A stretch of 31,210 nucleotides of DNA. Source: JANQPA01 sp964628385. GTDB lineage: Bacteria; Bacteroidota; Bacteroidia; Chitinophagales; Saprospiraceae. A program made the translations under genes and the position numbers. The stretch covers positions 1-31,210 of the forward strand of contig CAZVOD010000052.1 of NCBI GenBank assembly GCA_964628385.1, written 5' to 3'. Position 1 is the first letter of the stretch. Each line of letters begins with the position of its first letter. This document shows positions 7,909 to 17,059 of this stretch, one piece after another. Below the pieces are notes generated by a model. The model was not told where the DNA came from, ran no database searches, and was given only the letters and a program-made list of their open reading frames with translations.

Positions 7909-8820
7909 ATGAAAGATAAGCTGACGGGGCTTTTCCGCTTTTTTAGCAGAAAAAATGACATAAAAAAGACAAAAGCGCTGCAAGTAGATATCCATGACCA
8001 ATTCTATTCTCACTACCTGAAGAGGGTGGTCCGTTTTGATATTTACCGTCCACCTGTCTATGACCATAGCAGGTACAGATCTTTCCCCCTACTCATTCTC
8101 AATGATGGCCAGGATATGGAGTCCATCAAACTCAAAGAAACCCTTCAAAACCTCTATGCGCATAAGCTGATCCGGCCAATTCTTGTGGTGGCTATTCATG
8201 CGGGCTATCGAATTCAGGAATATGGTGTTGCACAGCAGGCTGACTACAAGAACAGGGGTAGCCTGGCCGGTCAATATACTGGCTTTGTTTTGCAAGAATT
8301 ACTGCCATTTTTGAAAAGAGACTACAAACCGACCGCAGAAAAGGCAATTGCCGGATTTTCGCTGGGCGGGCTCTCTGCTTTTGATATTGCCTGGAATCAC
8401 CCTGATGTCTTTTCAAAAGTGGGGGTCTTTTCAGGTTCTTTCTGGTGGCGCTCAGAGCCCTTTAATGAGTTGAGGCCAGATACCGGGCGCATTGTTCTAA
8501 ATATGATCAAAAAAACGCCACAAGTCCCCAATCTGAAGTTTTGGTTCCAGACTGGGACGCTTGACGAACACGACGATCGCAATCACAATGGTTTGATTGA
8601 TTCGATTGACGATACGGTGGATGTCATTTTTGAGCTTAGCCACGCTGGTTTTAATCAGGAAGAAGATATTGAATATGTAGAATTGATTGGAGGCAAACAC
8701 GACCTTCCTACCTGGTCACGTATCATGCCTGATTTTTTACTTTGGACTTTTGGTTATGGAAAAAAATATACAATATCTAAGTCAGATGTACTGATCCAGA
8801 CAAGAAGGCTAAAAGTTTGA
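7909..8820 (+). CDS. Enterochelin-esterase-like alpha/beta hydrolase
   Basis: A 303-residue cytoplasmic hydrolase of the putative esterase/Fes-like group. It shows the strand motif LLILNDGQDM (residues 61-70), the nucleophile elbow AGFSLGGLSA with S151, a probable acid near D219 and H264 in GGKHDLPTW. An oddity is DRNHNGLIDSID at 223-234, which fits a complete EF-hand calcium loop (D223, N225, N227, G228, I230, D231, D234) right after the probable catalytic acid. It has no signal peptide, with a basic N terminus. It opens the plus-strand transcription unit divergent from the esterase/ATP-grasp genes, and the OsmC fusion follows after 66 bases. Substrate unknown; ester or peptide-ester hydrolysis is the family expectation. 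Confidence 0.87.
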   Translation: MKDKLTGLFRFFSRKNDIKKTKALQVDIHDQFYSHYLKRVVRFDIYRPPVYDHSRYRSFPLLILNDGQDMESIKLKETLQNLYAHKLIRPILVVAIHAGYRIQEYGVAQQADYKNRGSLAGQYTGFVLQELLPFLKRDYKPTAEKAIAGFSLGGLSAFDIAWNHPDVFSKVGVFSGSFWWRSEPFNELRPDTGRIVLNMIKKTPQVPNLKFWFQTGTLDEHDDRNHNGLIDSIDDTVDVIFELSHAGFNQEEDIEYVELIGGKHDLPTWSRIMPDFLLWTFGYGKKYTISKSDVLIQTRRLKV

Positions 8821-8886
8821 CGGGGAATAAGCCAGGGGATCAACCACTCAAAAACTGAAAGTGTTTTCTGAGCAAATCTATATTTA

Positions 8887-10098
8887 ATGAATGCTCACAA
8901 AGTCACTTTCAAAAACAGCAACGGGCTTGATCTGGCGGCCCGATTGGAGGTACCGGTCAACGAACATCCTCATACCTACGCCATTTTTGCACATTGTTTT
9001 ACCTGTAATAAAAACCTTACGGCCGTTCGGAATATCAGCCGGGCCCTTACGCTTGAAGGCATAGGCGTTTTGCGGTTTGACTTTACGGGTTTAGGGCAAA
9101 GCGAAGGAGAGTTTAGCAGCACAAATTTCTCTTCAAATATTAGTGATTTACTCAAAGCTGCGGCATTTTTGGAAGAACACTATAAAGCACCGGCTATGTT
9201 GATTGGACATTCTTTGGGAGGTGCAGCCGCAATAAGAGCTGCAGCCTATATTCACTCTATCGAAGTAGTAGCCACTATTGGAGCACCCTACGACCCTGAG
9301 CATCTGGAACACCTACTGGAAGGAGGTATGGCCGAATTGGAGGCAAGGGGAGAAGCTTCTATCCGTATAGGTGGGCGTCCATTTACCATCAAAAAACAGT
9401 TTATTGATGATTTGCGCCAAAGCCGCGGCATAGACCTTATCAAAAACCTCAACAGCGCTTTATTGATTTTCCATTCTCCGCAGGATCAGGTGGTGGCCAT
9501 TGAAAATGCAGCAAAGTTGTATCGTACTGCACCACATCCCAAAAGCTTTATTTCAATTGATGGAGCAGATCACATGCTTTCCAATAAAGAAGATTCCCTT
9601 TATGTCGGCAAGGTAATTTCGCAATGGGCCAGCCGCTATATTGACATTCCGAAGAAGGAAAAGCTGGCGGTTCAGAAAGAAGTGGCGGTTCGTCTGGACG
9701 ATCAGGGCTTTACTACAGAAATAATGGTTAGAAAACACCGCCTGACCTCTGATGAGCCAACAAGTGTTGGAGGTAATGATTTTGGACCTTCCCCCTACGA
9801 ATTGCTCAATGCTAGTCTGGGTGCCTGCACGGCAATGACGCTCCAGATGTATGCCAGAAGGAAAAAGTGGGATTTACAGGAAGTGATTGTCCACTTGGAA
9901 CACCGTAAAGATTATGCCGAAGATATGAGCGATATGGAGAATCCCCAGAGTAAAATCGACTATTTTATGCGGCTGCTCGAACTCAAAGGCCAACTGGACC
10001 AGAAACAGCGGCAGCGTTTACTGGAAATCGCTGAAAAGTGCCCAGTCCATAGGACCCTGCACAGCCCTGTAAAGGTCGAAACACACTTGAAAGATTAG
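8887..10098 (+). CDS. Alpha/beta hydrolase-OsmC fusion protein
   Basis: A 403-residue two-domain protein. Residues about 1-255 are an alpha/beta hydrolase with LIGHSLGGAA (S109), a probable acid D200 in HSPQDQVV and H229 in DGADHMLS. Residues about 260-403 are an OsmC/Ohr-type domain with the two redox cysteines C314 (LGACTAMTL) and C385 (EKCPVHRT). OsmC domains reduce organic hydroperoxides with such Cys pairs, and this fusion is a known architecture in bacteria. The hydrolase half may release an acyl peroxide or other substrate for the OsmC half, but the coupling is not proven. It has no signal peptide. It is followed by malic enzyme after 46 bases, so the three plus-strand genes may form one operon. 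Confidence 0.93.
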   Translation: MNAHKVTFKNSNGLDLAARLEVPVNEHPHTYAIFAHCFTCNKNLTAVRNISRALTLEGIGVLRFDFTGLGQSEGEFSSTNFSSNISDLLKAAAFLEEHYKAPAMLIGHSLGGAAAIRAAAYIHSIEVVATIGAPYDPEHLEHLLEGGMAELEARGEASIRIGGRPFTIKKQFIDDLRQSRGIDLIKNLNSALLIFHSPQDQVVAIENAAKLYRTAPHPKSFISIDGADHMLSNKEDSLYVGKVISQWASRYIDIPKKEKLAVQKEVAVRLDDQGFTTEIMVRKHRLTSDEPTSVGGNDFGPSPYELLNASLGACTAMTLQMYARRKKWDLQEVIVHLEHRKDYAEDMSDMENPQSKIDYFMRLLELKGQLDQKQRQRLLEIAEKCPVHRTLHSPVKVETHLKD

Positions 10099-10144
10099 CC
10101 TTGAAACATTTGAGAAATTATCAACCACCTAAATCATTTCATCA

Positions 10145-11326
10145 ATGGATTTTTTTGAAGAATCATTACACCTACACAAAACCCTTAAGGGAAAAATCAG
10201 GATAACCCCCAAGATCGAGGTTCGAACAAAAGAAGAGCTTTCACAGGTCTATTCGCCGGGAGTAGCAGCGCCCTGCCGCGCAATAGCCGAGAACCCGGAA
10301 GCCGTCTGGGATTATACCATCAAAGGTAACACTGTAGCCATCGTAAGTGATGGATCAGCCGTGTTGGGGTTAGGTAATATCGGGGCCAAAGCTGCTATCC
10401 CGGTCATGGAAGGGAAAGCGATGCTGTTTCGAAGATTTGCTGATATTGATGCTTTTCCAATCTGTCTGGATACTCAGGACACCGAGAAGATTATCGAGAC
10501 GGTCAAGCTCATCGCCCCGGTATTTGGTGGTATCAATCTAGAAGATATTTCTGCACCGCGAAGCTTTGAGATTGAACGCCGGCTTCAGGAAATAGGCATC
10601 CCGGTATTTCACGATGATCAGCACGGAACAGCGATTGTCGTTTTAGCATCCTTACTCAATGCGACCAGGTATCTTGGAAAAAAGTTTACGGACTTAAGGA
10701 TTGTCATCAACGGAGCCGGTGCCGCTGGTATAGCCATTGCCCGTTTAATCCAAGGAGTAGACAGCCCCGAGGGAAGCTCAAAGGAAACTGTATGCGAGAT
10801 TATTGCTTGCGATAGTAAAGGAGTTATTCACAGCGAAAGGGATAACCTAAATGAAGCAAAACTAGAGCTTTTGAGTTTTACTAACCCACAGGACCGAAAG
10901 GGAGATTTAAAGGACGTCCTTAGAGGAGCGGATGTTTTTATCGGCGTAAGCAAAGGTAATTTATTAACTGCGGAAGATATCAGAACTATGGCGCCAAATC
11001 CAATAATTCTGGCCCTGGCCAACCCTACTCCCGAAATCATGCCGGAAGAAGCTTACAAAGGCGGGGCAGCCATTGTAGGGACAGGTAGGAGTGACTTACC
11101 CAATCAGGTCAATAATGTGTTGGGCTTTCCGGGAATCTTTAGAGGAGCCCTCGACGCCAAAGCTAAGCGTATCACCCATCATATGAAAATGGCTGCAGCC
11201 AAAGCTATTGCAGATTTTGTAGGAGAACCATCAAAAGAATATATTATACCGAAAACGCTGGATGAAGAAGTAGCGTGGAAGGTCGCTAAGGCAGTGAAGG
11301 AAGCTGCTCTTAAGGATAAGGCCTAA
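10145..11326 (+). CDS. Malic enzyme (malate dehydrogenase, decarboxylating)
   Basis: A 393-residue short bacterial malic enzyme, converting malate to pyruvate and CO2 with reduction of NAD(P). It shows the catalytic Tyr in SQVYSPGVA (Y36), TIKGNTVAIVSDGSAVLGLG, the catalytic Lys in EGKAMLF (K91), the metal ligands in NLEDISAP (E133, D134) and FHDDQHGTA (D158), and the Rossmann loop INGAGAAGIA. TGRSDLPNQVNN marks the C-terminal substrate region. The phosphotransacetylase-like extension of MaeB-type enzymes is absent. Cofactor choice between NAD and NADP cannot be decided here. It may be the last gene of the plus-strand unit beginning at 7909. Confidence 0.95.
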   Translation: MDFFEESLHLHKTLKGKIRITPKIEVRTKEELSQVYSPGVAAPCRAIAENPEAVWDYTIKGNTVAIVSDGSAVLGLGNIGAKAAIPVMEGKAMLFRRFADIDAFPICLDTQDTEKIIETVKLIAPVFGGINLEDISAPRSFEIERRLQEIGIPVFHDDQHGTAIVVLASLLNATRYLGKKFTDLRIVINGAGAAGIAIARLIQGVDSPEGSSKETVCEIIACDSKGVIHSERDNLNEAKLELLSFTNPQDRKGDLKDVLRGADVFIGVSKGNLLTAEDIRTMAPNPIILALANPTPEIMPEEAYKGGAAIVGTGRSDLPNQVNNVLGFPGIFRGALDAKAKRITHHMKMAAAKAIADFVGEPSKEYIIPKTLDEEVAWKVAKAVKEAALKDKA

Positions 11327-11646
11327 AAAAAGGCAAGAGGGCAACTAGTGCCCTCCGGCGGAAATCACATAAAAATTACACAATCTAAAACCTCTATGAG
11401 TTTAAAACAAAAATAATAAATTCGAGTATTGTAAATATAGCTTTTTATTCAAATATACGTAATTTTATTCTTCGCCTGTCGACTGCACGCTGATAAAACC
11501 CACCTATTTTAGATTATACGTACACATCTGAAAAAAAGTTTATAGCTTGATATGGCTTATTTTAAAACAACTAAAGCATCATGCTATAGCTGTTTTGAAT
11601 TGATAAGCCAAAGCTACCGTTTTAAAAGAGAAAGTTACCGGACTTT
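11327..11646. other. 320-base convergent gap after malic enzyme
   Basis: No ORF of note. A 6-bp stem GAGGGC/GCCCTC (11337-11355) sits 10 bases past the malic enzyme stop but has no T run, so it is a weak terminator candidate. A long hairpin at 11543-11615 serves the opposite strand. Confidence 0.6.
11531..11615 (-). terminator. Terminator of the giant T9SS protein gene
   Basis: A long imperfect hairpin is built from TGGCTTAT (11553-11560) with ATAAGCCA (11603-11610), and inside it from AAAACAACTAAAGCAT with ATGCTATAGCTGTTTT, which match at 14 of 16 positions. On the minus strand it is followed by seven T (11537-11531). It begins about 30 bases after the stop of the minus-strand gene. Confidence 0.75.
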
Positions 11647-14600
11647 CTACTGAACGAAGAATTTACCGGTTTTTACGTCTGTTTTGTACTGTAACTTGTA
11701 AAGGTACAATCCTTTGATCGGTAAGTCCTCAGAAGGGATAATCCATTTGTTGCTGCCCTTTACGGCATTAATTGCACGAGAAGCGATCCTTTTTCCGCTA
11801 GTATCAAATACATCCAGCAGAACGGCACCTTCACCGGGCGTAAACACTTCAAAAGTCAGCTGGGCTGATTCAGATACCGGATTAGGATATACCGCAAGAA
11901 CTTCGAAAGCTGAGGGCTGCAGCTGATCCCAGTTTCCTTCAATTGATCTGATAGTACCAGTTTTGGCATAAGCTTCTGGTGTCAATAGGCGGGAACCTAT
12001 TCTTAGTATGAATGCTTTTCCGGAAGCTTCGTTTGACTTTCGACGAAACTTCAAGCGCAGTAAGTCCTGCTGGGCCGCCAAAGGCTGGCCCGTTGTCACC
12101 TCTACGTAGCTGACTGCTATCAACCCCTGATCAATATAACGAAGGCCTAAGTGATCGTCCTTCAGAGCTCCGGGATAGACGATCTCCGTCAATTCATGAG
12201 TATCAGGATCAAACTCAATGGTAAACTGAAAACCATCGAGCTCATCCGGCGCATCTGCCCGAATAGCTACCTCAGTTACACCTGATTGTTTTTCTTCATA
12301 GAGCTTTAAACTCAAAGGGTTAGCAGCCGTCCTTTGTTCTTGCGCTGCCCAGTCTCTGGAGATCCGGTTAGAGGCATTAACGTCGCCTGTTTTCACGGCA
12401 ATAAAATCATGAGAAGGGTTTCGATCCGGATCATATGTGACTTCCACCTGTTCCGGAAAATTCTGGAGCCACCTGGAGACATCTCCCTGAAAATCATAGT
12501 TGGCATCTACGAATCGCCAATTCGTATTATTGGGAAATACATCAGTAATTCTCAGGATGACCTTCCTGAGCTGAATGATATCGAGCGAAGAAATACTACC
12601 GGAATTATTAACGTCAGCAGCAATCCTTTGGTAAGGAAGCCCAAGGGTATTTTCTCCCAAAATAAATTTACTGATCACCACCAAATCGTAAGTCGTAACG
12701 CCATCCAGTACCTCTCCTTCCATCATAGGCGTAAACTGGTATTGCTCTGTGGGCCTGGCATCTATCAATTCAAACTGACCGTTTTGGTCCGTAATAAGTT
12801 CCGTATTTTTATCACCATTTACCAATACAGAAACATTTCGTAGTGGGGCTCCCTGGAAATTCGTTATACTACCGGAAGCAGTAAAGTCTGACAGGGTATC
12901 ACAAAAGCCGAATCGATTATCCTGCACCTCAACAAAGACTCTACAGAAGTCATAGTTTGGCCCTCCCATAGTTCCGTCCGGTTGCAAGCTCATGGGGTTA
13001 TCAGCCATATCCCAGGCATATACTTCTACTGGCAGGATGCCAAGATCATCGCAAGTGAGTACTAAATTAACGGAATCTACATTGGGCATTTCCCCAACGC
13101 GATTGATCGAATAACGTATTTCCGGAGAGCAATCATCAGAATTTACCTTTGGCCTGAAATCAGAAGCCCAGATCACATTGGACCCTCTGTCGATGGTGCC
13201 GTTGCCATCCACATCACCGGGAGGTACTACCGGCATCAGTTCTACTGCTAGTTGCTCCACACAAACCGGAGCAGGAGCCTTGCAATCAACCACCTGAAAT
13301 CGTAATTCCGTTTCCACAAAATTACCACAACCATCTATTACTTCTATCCGAAAACAATGATCCCCCTGAGGAAAATCACCGGATATTCTAAATTTGGGAA
13401 CACGGCCGGTCACCTGATCATCGTCTAGCTGCTCGTCCGGATTTCCATCTTTATTTTCATCAAAAAATACAGTTATGTCCAAACCTTCTGAATCACACAA
13501 GTCAAAGAGGGTAAAAAAGACATCTACCCGCCCAATGCAATCGTCTCCCTCGGCGCAAAATGTTTGCTCTTCTTCCAAAATCAACTCCGGCGATAAGGTA
13601 TCGAGTACAGAGACTACTTGAGTGTACTCCCAAAAACCTGTAGATTCTACCTTTCTAAGGAAGCCATTGGTCTCATCATTATCGTTATCAATAAATGCTG
13701 AATCTTCCCGTACCAAAATGAAGACATTGTCTTCTCCAATCTCATCATCTCTGTCTTCATTTCGACTAATTCTAACGGGCTGTGGATCATCATTGAATTC
13801 ACACCAATTGATTATACGGTGGCGAATCCGCCATTCCAAACAAAGTGTATTGTCAACTCTGTAGATGGTCGTATCTCTGCTTACGGCCAAAAGATCACAG
13901 CCGATTTCTTTGGTCATGATAGTATCCGACATAATCTCCTGGCAGGTGAAATTGTCGACATCTTTAGGCAACTTAATCTCGTAGTTATTGATTTGATTGG
14001 CTGTTATTTCCTGGAAGCAGGTATCTGTGGTGTTGCCGGCCAAATCAGTACCCACAAACCTTCTGATAATAGTCCCTGTATTGCAGACGTCTTTGATCAG
14101 GGTTGGCTCAAATTCAGTGAAAAAAGCAGAACAGAAATTATCTTCAATAACCGGTACACCAAAGCGGGCCTGTAGTTGATCGGTATCTGTCAGATCAATA
14201 CTTGAAAACAAATCACAATCAACTATAGTATCCTGGGGTGGAAAACAATCTGGTTCCAGTTTGTCTTCAATTAAAACATCCATCCAGCAACTATTGCTAT
14301 TGCCACTTTGATCTTCTACAAATAACTCTATCCTCACCATTCTATCCACATCACAACAAGTGAAATACACTTTTTCATCCCATTCTGAGTAGTAGACCTC
14401 CGCCTCTTCATCAAAGATGACAGTTTTACCTGTGAGTTCAACATAGTTCTGCAGGCACTCTTCGGGGATGACCCGCCGCGCTTTTTTGTAGGGATCAGCC
14501 GTACAATTGTCCCAGCTGCCTTCAGAAATATCCTCTACAGAGAGTGATCCTATACCATTGCCGCCAATTGATATATTCAGGTCATCATTACAGATAGCTA

Positions 14601-16092
14601 CCGGAGTAATCTGATCATTGATGATCAGCAGTAATTGCCGTTCCCTGATGTTAAAGCAATCGTCATTGACCTGATAAAAGAGAAAATATTTTCCAATCTC
14701 CAAACGATCGAATACCAGCTCTTGTTGGTCATTCACCTGCTTCAGTGCAATGGTATCTCCATCGAGGGTAGTTAGGATAACTTTCGTCTTTGTATTGGCC
14801 GAGCAATTGTCTCTTATGTTTTGAGGGGTGGGAAGTGGCAAAGTAGAAGTGCAGTTGAAAGGCCCGGTAGATACCAGCAGGGTATCCATCTCGCCCTCCG
14901 CCCCGGCAGGGTTGACCTCTATTGGCAGATCAAACTCAGGAGCTTCAAAATCACCGATCTTAATTAGCTGACTAAAAGTTAGGTTGTTCTCTTGATTACA
15001 CCAATCCAACAGGGTCCATTCTCTAATGATGTAGGTACTGTTTGGACAAGGCTTATCGTCAATCTTGTCGGTATAAGAAACCAGAATATTGCAATACTGA
15101 TTGCGTATACGACGAATGCCATAGGCAGTTTTTATAGCGGGAAAACCCGCTATGGTAGGAACCGGGAATCCATCATCATTCAAAGCCAGCTCTTCATCAC
15201 AGGAAAAATGAACAGTCCTGGGAGGCAAAATAATATCATTAATTTCTGGCTTTTCAAAAACCACTTTTTGCTTACAAACGATTGGTGGTACACCTTGCTG
15301 CTGTAGTACCGTAAGCCGGTGAATAGTATCCGCAGCACAACCACCCCCGTTCTTTAACGCATCATTCAGCTCAATGTATACGTCCGTTGCATCCTTGGGT
15401 AGGGTACCGAAAGCTTCCAGCGTTTCCTGGTTGTTCAACACAGAATCAACACCACTACACCAAAGCCTGAACCTTACAGCCGCCGTTGAGGAGGGGATAT
15501 TTGCTAATCCCTCATTATTTGTGGAATAGAACACCCAGTCAAAGTTCTGCGAAGCAGTAGAAAAGTCAGTATCTAATGGAGAACTCAGCAGTAGATAGGT
15601 TTTATTGGCCTGCAAGAAAACGGTAATTTGCTGTACTTCTCCCTCCAGTAATCCCAATTCAGCTGGCTTTGCCTTAGAAGTAGTAACCAGATTATAACAA
15701 TCGAGCTCTTTCAAAAATAAAGCGCCGAACGCCTCTGTCCATTCGGCATCCAGCTCCAGCGCATAGGTTCCAGAAGCTGTCACTGAAAATTGATTGACAG
15801 CGTAAGCATTCCAATTGCCAGCATCGGATAGGCAATTTAACGCCGGCAGCTCAGGTTGATTGTCTTCAACAACACCGCTTAGTCGTTGTATATTCCTTTC
15901 AAAAGATCCAGAACGAATCACTTCAGCACAGTCAATCTCTACAGGATCTGTAGCAATCTGCACCGATGTTTTATTTTTTATAGCCGATGGGGTTGTTGCT
16001 TTTTTGTACGGTGTAGTTGACTCTTTGCGTGATGGTTGTAAAATGATTTGTACACCAATCAAGAACCAAAAGCTTATCAGTGATAATTTCAT
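11647..16092 (-). CDS. Giant secreted T9SS protein with dockerin- and cohesin-like modules
   Basis: A 1481-residue exported protein. The N terminus (MKLSLISFWFLIGVQIIL) is a signal peptide. The long middle part (roughly 30-1070) is rich in cysteines and repeats motifs such as DNCS/DNCTAD and DLAGNTTDTC, resembling HYR/Ig-like modules of Saprospiria surface proteins. At about 1075-1130 a carboxypeptidase-regulatory-like strand domain (GQFEL) leads into a dockerin-like pair: GVTTYDLVVISKFILG and DVNNSGSISSLDIIQLRK (about 1160-1177). About 1258-1390 looks like a cohesin-type beta-sandwich (DGFQFTIEFDPD). The final 86 residues (1396-1481) are a T9SS type A sorting domain with VYPNPVSE, DTSGKRI and ending YKTDVKTGKFFVQ. 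It should therefore be exported by Sec, moved over the outer membrane by T9SS and anchored or released. Function unknown; adhesion or motility is a family-level guess. Confidence 0.9.
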   Translation of the reverse strand: MKLSLISFWFLIGVQIILQPSRKESTTPYKKATTPSAIKNKTSVQIATDPVEIDCAEVIRSGSFERNIQRLSGVVEDNQPELPALNCLSDAGNWNAYAVNQFSVTASGTYALELDAEWTEAFGALFLKELDCYNLVTTSKAKPAELGLLEGEVQQITVFLQANKTYLLLSSPLDTDFSTASQNFDWVFYSTNNEGLANIPSSTAAVRFRLWCSGVDSVLNNQETLEAFGTLPKDATDVYIELNDALKNGGGCAADTIHRLTVLQQQGVPPIVCKQKVVFEKPEINDIILPPRTVHFSCDEELALNDDGFPVPTIAGFPAIKTAYGIRRIRNQYCNILVSYTDKIDDKPCPNSTYIIREWTLLDWCNQENNLTFSQLIKIGDFEAPEFDLPIEVNPAGAEGEMDTLLVSTGPFNCTSTLPLPTPQNIRDNCSANTKTKVILTTLDGDTIALKQVNDQQELVFDRLEIGKYFLFYQVNDDCFNIRERQLLLIINDQITPVAICNDDLNISIGGNGIGSLSVEDISEGSWDNCTADPYKKARRVIPEECLQNYVELTGKTVIFDEEAEVYYSEWDEKVYFTCCDVDRMVRIELFVEDQSGNSNSCWMDVLIEDKLEPDCFPPQDTIVDCDLFSSIDLTDTDQLQARFGVPVIEDNFCSAFFTEFEPTLIKDVCNTGTIIRRFVGTDLAGNTTDTCFQEITANQINNYEIKLPKDVDNFTCQEIMSDTIMTKEIGCDLLAVSRDTTIYRVDNTLCLEWRIRHRIINWCEFNDDPQPVRISRNEDRDDEIGEDNVFILVREDSAFIDNDNDETNGFLRKVESTGFWEYTQVVSVLDTLSPELILEEEQTFCAEGDDCIGRVDVFFTLFDLCDSEGLDITVFFDENKDGNPDEQLDDDQVTGRVPKFRISGDFPQGDHCFRIEVIDGCGNFVETELRFQVVDCKAPAPVCVEQLAVELMPVVPPGDVDGNGTIDRGSNVIWASDFRPKVNSDDCSPEIRYSINRVGEMPNVDSVNLVLTCDDLGILPVEVYAWDMADNPMSLQPDGTMGGPNYDFCRVFVEVQDNRFGFCDTLSDFTASGSITNFQGAPLRNVSVLVNGDKNTELITDQNGQFELIDARPTEQYQFTPMMEGEVLDGVTTYDLVVISKFILGENTLGLPYQRIAADVNNSGSISSLDIIQLRKVILRITDVFPNNTNWRFVDANYDFQGDVSRWLQNFPEQVEVTYDPDRNPSHDFIAVKTGDVNASNRISRDWAAQEQRTAANPLSLKLYEEKQSGVTEVAIRADAPDELDGFQFTIEFDPDTHELTEIVYPGALKDDHLGLRYIDQGLIAVSYVEVTTGQPLAAQQDLLRLKFRRKSNEASGKAFILRIGSRLLTPEAYAKTGTIRSIEGNWDQLQPSAFEVLAVYPNPVSESAQLTFEVFTPGEGAVLLDVFDTSGKRIASRAINAVKGSNKWIIPSEDLPIKGLYLYKLQYKTDVKTGKFFVQ

Positions 16093-16595
16093 GATCTTAG
16101 TGATTTGTATTTGAATGCCCTTCTTGTGTGAGCTAACCTGAGTAGGCTCACGGTTATATCCCGGTCGTATTAAAAGATACTTCTATGTATGTGTTTGTGT
16201 TAATCGTTGCCAGTATGTATCAAAAGGGGGACGTAGCCCATGTCAAACTTTTAAGCTCTCGGATGCATGTACATGATACACTTGCAGGGTAGCACTAAAA
16301 TATGGAGTAGCTTTTTTCTTATATACAATCACAAGATATAAAAAAATTAAAAGATCGTCACTATTCCAACTCTAGGAAGTGTCCGCATAAACTTAAAATT
16401 ATCCGCATTTTCAACATTCACAAAAATTATTACGGCAAGTAGTCCCAATAGATTCGCAAGCACATTGTTAAGTTTTTGGGGGAATTACCTATTTCTGAAA
16501 CTGTTAAGAAGTGTTACAACTTTCCAAGCGTCGAGTATTTGACAGTTACATAGGCTAAATCCCTCTATATTACTACTGTATCAATACCAAACATC
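16093..16595. other. 503-base divergent control region, no gene seen
   Basis: It lies between the giant T9SS gene and the DUF2141 gene, so both promoters should be here. It is AT-rich. I find no convincing TTG/TAnnTTTG pair on either strand, no ORF and no strong hairpin. Two TCCGCAT copies near 16382 and 16402 are the only repeated words noted. Confidence 0.5.
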
Positions 16596-17042
16596 ATGCT
16601 ACAAATTATTCTGGCACTCAACCTATTGCTTTCCCCGTCAGTGACTTCTTTTGGAGAGAAGGAAGCAGTTACCGGCACGCTTTCTATTAAAGTAGATAAT
16701 GTAAAAAAACTAAGTGGAAGAATATGGGTGGGCATTTACGATTCTGAGAATAATTTTCTGGTTAAAGAAAAAGCAATCGTTGAAGGATTTCCGGTGACTC
16801 AAAAGGGGGAGTTGACACTTGAAATTCCGGATCTTAAATACGGCGATTATGCTATTGCTTTATTTCACGATGTCAATGACAATGGTGTGATGGATCGCAA
16901 TTTTGTAGGTATTCCTTCTGAGCCCTATGCCTTTTCTAAAAAGCCACGCTCCAGGTTTCGTTTACCAAAATTTGATGAGGTAAAATTTACATTTCAGCAA
17001 ACGAATCAGATCCTGATCACCCGTTTGAAGTCCTGGTTCTGA
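16596..17042 (+). CDS. DUF2141 domain-containing secreted protein
   Basis: A 148-residue protein with a signal peptide (about residues 1-18) and one DUF2141 domain at about 25-140. The family signature is clear: GRIWVGIYDSENNFL, GDYAIALFHDVNDNGVMD, then FVGIPSEPYAFSKKP. The DVNDNGVMD stretch resembles a calcium-binding loop. The family is common in Bacteroidota and Proteobacteria periplasm or envelope and has no assigned function. Its stop is only four bases from the stop of the convergent Omp28 gene, and the two stops share a palindrome. Confidence 0.92.
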   Translation: MLQIILALNLLLSPSVTSFGEKEAVTGTLSIKVDNVKKLSGRIWVGIYDSENNFLVKEKAIVEGFPVTQKGELTLEIPDLKYGDYAIALFHDVNDNGVMDRNFVGIPSEPYAFSKKPRSRFRLPKFDEVKFTFQQTNQILITRLKSWF

Positions 17043-17059
17043 CCAACTAGTTGGCCAGA
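17038..17059. terminator. 22-base palindrome covering two convergent stop codons
   Basis: TCTGACCAACTAGTTGGCCAGA is self-complementary except for one base pair, with a perfect 12-base core CCAACTAGTTGG (17043-17054). Both stop codons, TGA at 17040-17042 and TAG on the minus strand at 17049-17047, lie in it. No T run follows on either side, so its role as terminator is uncertain. Confidence 0.35.

Noticed and set aside
11337..11355. Terminator for malic enzyme
   Set aside because: The stem is only 6 bp and no T run follows; mentioned in the gap entry but not called as a terminator.
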